DNA of 64,000 nt from positions 421,665 through 485,664 of the forward strand of contig CABIXV010000002.1 in assembly GCA_902362775.1 (NCBI GenBank), in the 5' to 3' direction. Shown here one piece after another: positions 60,991 to 64,000 of this stretch. The notes under the pieces are model-generated. The model saw nothing but the letters and a program-made list of their open reading frames with translations, did not search any database and was not told where the DNA came from. Source of the stretch: Clostridiales bacterium (GTDB lineage: Bacteria > Bacillota > Clostridia > Oscillospirales > Oscillospiraceae). A program made the position numbers and the translations under genes. Positions within the stretch are counted from its first letter, which is position 1, and each line of letters opens with the position of its first letter.

Positions 60991-61014
60991 TCAGACTTGC
61001 AGGAGGAATTTTCT

Positions 61015-61188
61015 ATGATGCCAATTAAGCCTTTTAACGGGTTGGAGGCCGCTATTTGCACCATCGCAATGGCTGTCGTCGGGTACCTCGTCGGGAGCCT
61101 GCTGGCCATCCCGGGTGCGGGCGCCGTAGTATTTGCTATTGCCACCATGGGTGGATTCCTCTTGAGCGCCATCCATCGTAACCAGTGA
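61015..61188 (+). CDS. 57-residue small membrane protein
   Basis: ATG at 61015 with AGGAGG eight bases upstream. Two hydrophobic segments (AAICTIAMAVVGYLVGSLLAI and GAVVFAIATMGGFLLSAI) and an HRNQ end. Lies 24 bp after rlmB and 28 bp before the next large gene, so cotranscribed. No family recognised. Confidence 0.65.
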   Translation: MMPIKPFNGLEAAICTIAMAVVGYLVGSLLAIPGAGAVVFAIATMGGFLLSAIHRNQ

Positions 61189-61216
61189 CTGAATTTCAAA
61201 TTTCAAGGAGCCTCCC

Positions 61217-63475
61217 ATGAGCGACCGCGACGATAAAAAACGAAACGAGGACGACCTGGCGGAGATCCGCTCCCTCATCGGGGACACGGACACAGGCGGT
61301 TTCTCTCTGGAAGATATTTTGGCGGAATACGGGTCCGGCAAGGTTCCGGGCCGGGGTGCGGTCCCTGTTCCCCCCAAAAAGGAGCGGGAGCCGGAGGGAC
61401 CTGACCTGCCCTGGCCGGAGGCTCCCCGCACCTCCCGGCGTGAGGGGAAGGTAGTTGCCTTTCCCGGGGGCCAGATACAGCAGCCTCCTGATGAGGAGGA
61501 GCTGCCTGACGAGGAGGAGCTGCCTGACGAGGAGGAGCTGCCTCCCGACGAGGCTTCTCTCCCCAGTGAGGAGCCAGAGGAGCAGTTGGACGGCCCGGCG
61601 GCTGACAAAGAAGTGATTCCTTTTCCGGAGGAGGAGAGCGTCCTATCCGCCTTTCTCAAGGACCTGGGCAAAAAGGCCGACGACTATGCGGACCATATGT
61701 TTGAGGAGGACGAGGCCATCGACCACTCCGAGGTCCGCCGCCTGGAGAAGCTGATTCCAGGCACGGACCGGGAGGAGGAGCCGGAGGAGGTCCCCCGGTC
61801 CCGCCGTCCCAGGCCCCAGGACCCCCCTCCCCCGGACACGGACCCCCAGGAGCTGGCCCGGAGCTATCACAAGGGATTGGGCGGGGCCCGGCTGCGGGTA
61901 CTGGCTGTGTTCCTTCTCTTTGCCCTCTCCCTGGTCCAACTGCTGGTACCCGCCCTGGGACTTGTATGGCTCCCCCCTCTGGACGACCTGTCCATCCAGC
62001 GTTGGATCGCCGTAGGCCTGCTGGCTGCGGGCGTACTGCTGGCCGGTGACGCGCTGGTGTCCGCCATTGGTCGGGCCTTCCATGGCAGGCTTGGGATGGA
62101 TGTTCTGGCGGCCCTCTCCTGCGCCGCCACTCTGGCGGACGGCGCTGTGCTGGCTCTCCACCCCTCTCGTGGAAATCAGCTGCCATACAGCGCGGTGGCC
62201 CTGGCCGGCCTGTTCTTCCTGCTCCACGGAGCCTATCACAAGCGGTGCGGCCTGCGGCTCTCCTGCCGAACCGCGGCCGCCTCCGCCACTCCCTATCGGG
62301 TCACCCTGGACGAGGGGAAATGGAACGGCCTGGACACCTATACCAAATGGTCCGGCACCCAGGAGGGATTTGGCAGCCAGATCCAGGCTGACGATGGAGC
62401 CCAGCGTATTTTTCGCCGCTTCTGCCCCCTGCTGCTGCTGGGCTGCCTGCTGCTTTCTCTGTTGACCTCGGTGGGGATCGGCCAGCCTGAGCATCTGTTA
62501 TGGTGTCTGTCCGCCACCTTTACCGCCACCTCCGCCTTTGGAGGAAGCTTGATCTACGGCCGCTCCTTCCACAAGCTGGCCCGGCGTCTGGCCCAAAGCG
62601 GTGCCGCCCTGGCTGGCTGGCCAGGCATCTCCCGCTCCCGGAGGGGGGACCGAGTTCTCATCACGGATACCGATCTGTTCCCCCCCGGCTATGTAGAACT
62701 CAACGGAGTGAAGGTGTTGGGCAACTTCCCTATGGAGCGGGTGGTGGCCTATACAGCCACTCTCATCCGGGACTCCGGCAGCGGCCTGACCAAGCTGTTC
62801 CACGACCATCTCCGCGCTCTGGGAGGCCTGATGCGGAATGCCGACCACCTGTGCTGCTACGAGGGGGGCGGCCTGTCCGCCAATATCCGCGGAGACCAAG
62901 TGCTGGTAGGTTCCGCAGCCTTTATGAATCTGATGGATATTCCCCTCCCTCAGGGGTTAAACGTAAAGAGCGCCGTGTTCTGTGCCATCAACGGGGAGCT
63001 GGCCGGTATCTTTGCCTTGAGCTATTCCCTCCACGACACCATTTTCCCCGCTCTGGAGGAGCTGATGCGTGAGAAGATCGGCCCTGTGCTGGCCACCCGT
63101 GATTTTAATCTGATCCCCGCCATGCTTCACCAGCGTTTCAAGCTGGCGGCGGACAAAATGGACTTTCCTCCGGTGGAACGGCGGCGGGAGCTGTCCGATC
63201 CGGAGCAGCCCCACAGCGATGTCCTCACCGCTCTGTTGTGCCGGGAGGGGCTGTTTCCCTTTGCCGAGGCTGTGACGGCCGCCAAGCGACTGCGGTGGGC
63301 AACCCGGCTGGGCGCCATTATCTGCTGTGCCGGCTCCCTGCTGGGTCTGCTGCTGGCCGCCTATCTCACCTCTGTATCCGCCTATTCCTCCCTTTCCCCT
63401 CTGAATCTGCTCGTTTTCATGCTCACCTGGCTGTTCCCGGTATGGTTCCTGTCCGGGTGGGTCCACCGCTACTGA
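61217..63475 (+). CDS. P-type-ATPase-like membrane protein lacking the phosphorylation motif
   Basis: 752 residues. The first 225 are acidic and low-complexity, including three tandem PDEEEL units (exact 18-bp DNA repeat), with conserved-looking islands IRSLIGDTDTGGFSLEDILAEYG and VLSAFLKDLGKKADDYADHMFEED. Then six to eight membrane helices. The cytosolic part recalls a heavy-metal P-type ATPase: AFGGSLIYGRSFHKLARRL, GWPGISRSRRGDRVLITDTDLFPPGYVELNGV (where DKTGT is expected, about residue 483), GGLSANIRGDQVLVGSAAFM, and AGIFALSYSLHDTIFPALEELM. The catalytic DKTGT and TGDN are absent, so ion pumping is unlikely. SD AAGGAG. Confidence 0.7.
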   Translation: MSDRDDKKRNEDDLAEIRSLIGDTDTGGFSLEDILAEYGSGKVPGRGAVPVPPKKEREPEGPDLPWPEAPRTSRREGKVVAFPGGQIQQPPDEEELPDEEELPDEEELPPDEASLPSEEPEEQLDGPAADKEVIPFPEEESVLSAFLKDLGKKADDYADHMFEEDEAIDHSEVRRLEKLIPGTDREEEPEEVPRSRRPRPQDPPPPDTDPQELARSYHKGLGGARLRVLAVFLLFALSLVQLLVPALGLVWLPPLDDLSIQRWIAVGLLAAGVLLAGDALVSAIGRAFHGRLGMDVLAALSCAATLADGAVLALHPSRGNQLPYSAVALAGLFFLLHGAYHKRCGLRLSCRTAAASATPYRVTLDEGKWNGLDTYTKWSGTQEGFGSQIQADDGAQRIFRRFCPLLLLGCLLLSLLTSVGIGQPEHLLWCLSATFTATSAFGGSLIYGRSFHKLARRLAQSGAALAGWPGISRSRRGDRVLITDTDLFPPGYVELNGVKVLGNFPMERVVAYTATLIRDSGSGLTKLFHDHLRALGGLMRNADHLCCYEGGGLSANIRGDQVLVGSAAFMNLMDIPLPQGLNVKSAVFCAINGELAGIFALSYSLHDTIFPALEELMREKIGPVLATRDFNLIPAMLHQRFKLAADKMDFPPVERRRELSDPEQPHSDVLTALLCREGLFPFAEAVTAAKRLRWATRLGAIICCAGSLLGLLLAAYLTSVSAYSSLSPLNLLVFMLTWLFPVWFLSGWVHRY

Positions 63476-63508
63476 TGGGACCTGATCTGAACGAATGAGG
63501 TGATCCTT

Positions 63509-64000
63509 TTGATCCGACTGGCCTGTGCTGACGACCTAGACGCCGTCGACGCCATCTATGACGCCATCCTGACTCTGGAGGAGGCCCGCCCCGTATCCTT
63601 CACCAACTGGCAGCGGGGCAAGTATCCCACTCTGGACCACGCCCGCCGTGCCATGGAGGAGCACACCCTCTGGCTGGCCGGGGAGGATGGGAAGTATTAC
63701 GGCACCTTTATCCTCAACGGCATCCAGCTTCCGGAGTATGCCCAGATCCCCTGGCAGTTTCAGGCTCCGCCGGACCAGGTGGCCGTGATCCACACCCTGA
63801 TGGTCCACCCGGACTGGTCTGGCCGGGGCAAGGGCCGGGAACTGGTCGCCTTCTGTGAGGAGGAGAGCCGCCGCCAGGGAAAATCTGTCATCCGGTTAGA
63901 TACCCCGGAGGGCAACACCCCTGCCAATCTCATGTATGCCCGTCTGGGCTACCGGCTGGCTGGGGCTGCCGAGTTTTTCTTCCAGGGATTTATCCATGAG
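63509..64000 (+). CDS. GNAT-family acetyltransferase (3' truncated by window end)
   Basis: TTG start with GAGGTGAT upstream; 164 codons are visible and the frame is open at the edge. IRLACADDLDAVDAIYDAIL at the start, the acetyl-CoA loop VIHTLMVHPDWSGRGKGRELVAFCEE and RLDTPEGNTPANLMYARLGYRLAG are the GNAT motifs A and B. Substrate unknown. Follows the preceding gene after 33 bp and is probably on the same transcript. Confidence 0.82.
   Translation, partial: MIRLACADDLDAVDAIYDAILTLEEARPVSFTNWQRGKYPTLDHARRAMEEHTLWLAGEDGKYYGTFILNGIQLPEYAQIPWQFQAPPDQVAVIHTLMVHPDWSGRGKGRELVAFCEEESRRQGKSVIRLDTPEGNTPANLMYARLGYRLAGAAEFFFQGFIHE

Overview
The window is a high-GC (roughly 60%) stretch of bacterial chromosome that reads as a Clostridia genome of the Oscillospiraceae type (Flavonifractor / Pseudoflavonifractor / Intestinimonas-like). 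This is inferred from gene content: a pyruvate:ferredoxin oxidoreductase, a sporulation gene (bofA), Clostridia-type RsgI-like and ECF sigma/anti-sigma pairs, an SLH protein, ZTP and lysine riboswitches, and strong AGGAGG ribosome binding sites. No rRNA, tRNA, CRISPR array, phage block or intact insertion sequence was seen.

Layout. 0-6 kb: a truncated ECF sigma factor with its anti-sigma partner, an acyltransferase, a leftward PAP2/D-amino-acid transaminase pair and a glycosyltransferase. 6-15.5 kb: a purine biosynthesis block (purE, a membrane ORF running in frame into purC, a 47-codon microprotein, a purF-like gene lacking the catalytic cysteine, purM, purN, then a ZTP riboswitch controlling a split PurO-type cyclohydrolase plus transformylase-only PurH, purD and a HAD phosphatase). 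15.7-24.3 kb: a lipoprotein, the leftward 3.6-kb PFOR gene, comM, a VOC protein, thiI and a GNAT. 24.3-30.7 kb: a leftward glycolytic cluster trmL-pgk-tpiA-gpmI-eno. 31-41.6 kb: an MBL-fold hydrolase, cinA, two more sigma/anti-sigma pairs, a MATE pump, bioB-bioY and an SLH protein. 41.7-47 kb: DUF2508 and bofA, a MerR-RDD membrane regulator, serC-serA and a rhomboid. 47-64 kb: a second MATE pump, a GntR-ABC cassette with two tiny membrane proteins, a lysine-riboswitch-controlled NhaC-type transporter, assorted small genes, ftsH, rlmB, a P-type-ATPase-like protein that has lost its phosphorylation motif, and a truncated GNAT.

How the genes work together. The purine block covers steps 1-3 (PurF, PurD, PurN), 5-7 (PurM, PurE, PurC) and 9-10 (transformylase, cyclohydrolase) of IMP synthesis, with two separate control points: a promoter-leader peptide-terminator ahead of purE and a ZTP-sensing terminator ahead of the last two steps. 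The glycolytic cluster supplies 3-phosphoglycerate, the substrate of the nearby serA-serC pair, and pyruvate for PFOR.

The most unusual observation is that three core genes (eno, gpmI, serC) each carry a second, detached copy of their own last 16-19 codons just downstream. An intergenic insert of 116-203 bp separates the copies, and nearly all differences between copies are synonymous. The eno and gpmI inserts share the same two-hairpin architecture with compensatory base changes, which points to a small structured element, or an allele-replacement process, that acts at gene 3' ends. No database search or folding program was available; family names rest on recognised motifs, and RNA calls on consensus matches and covarying stems.
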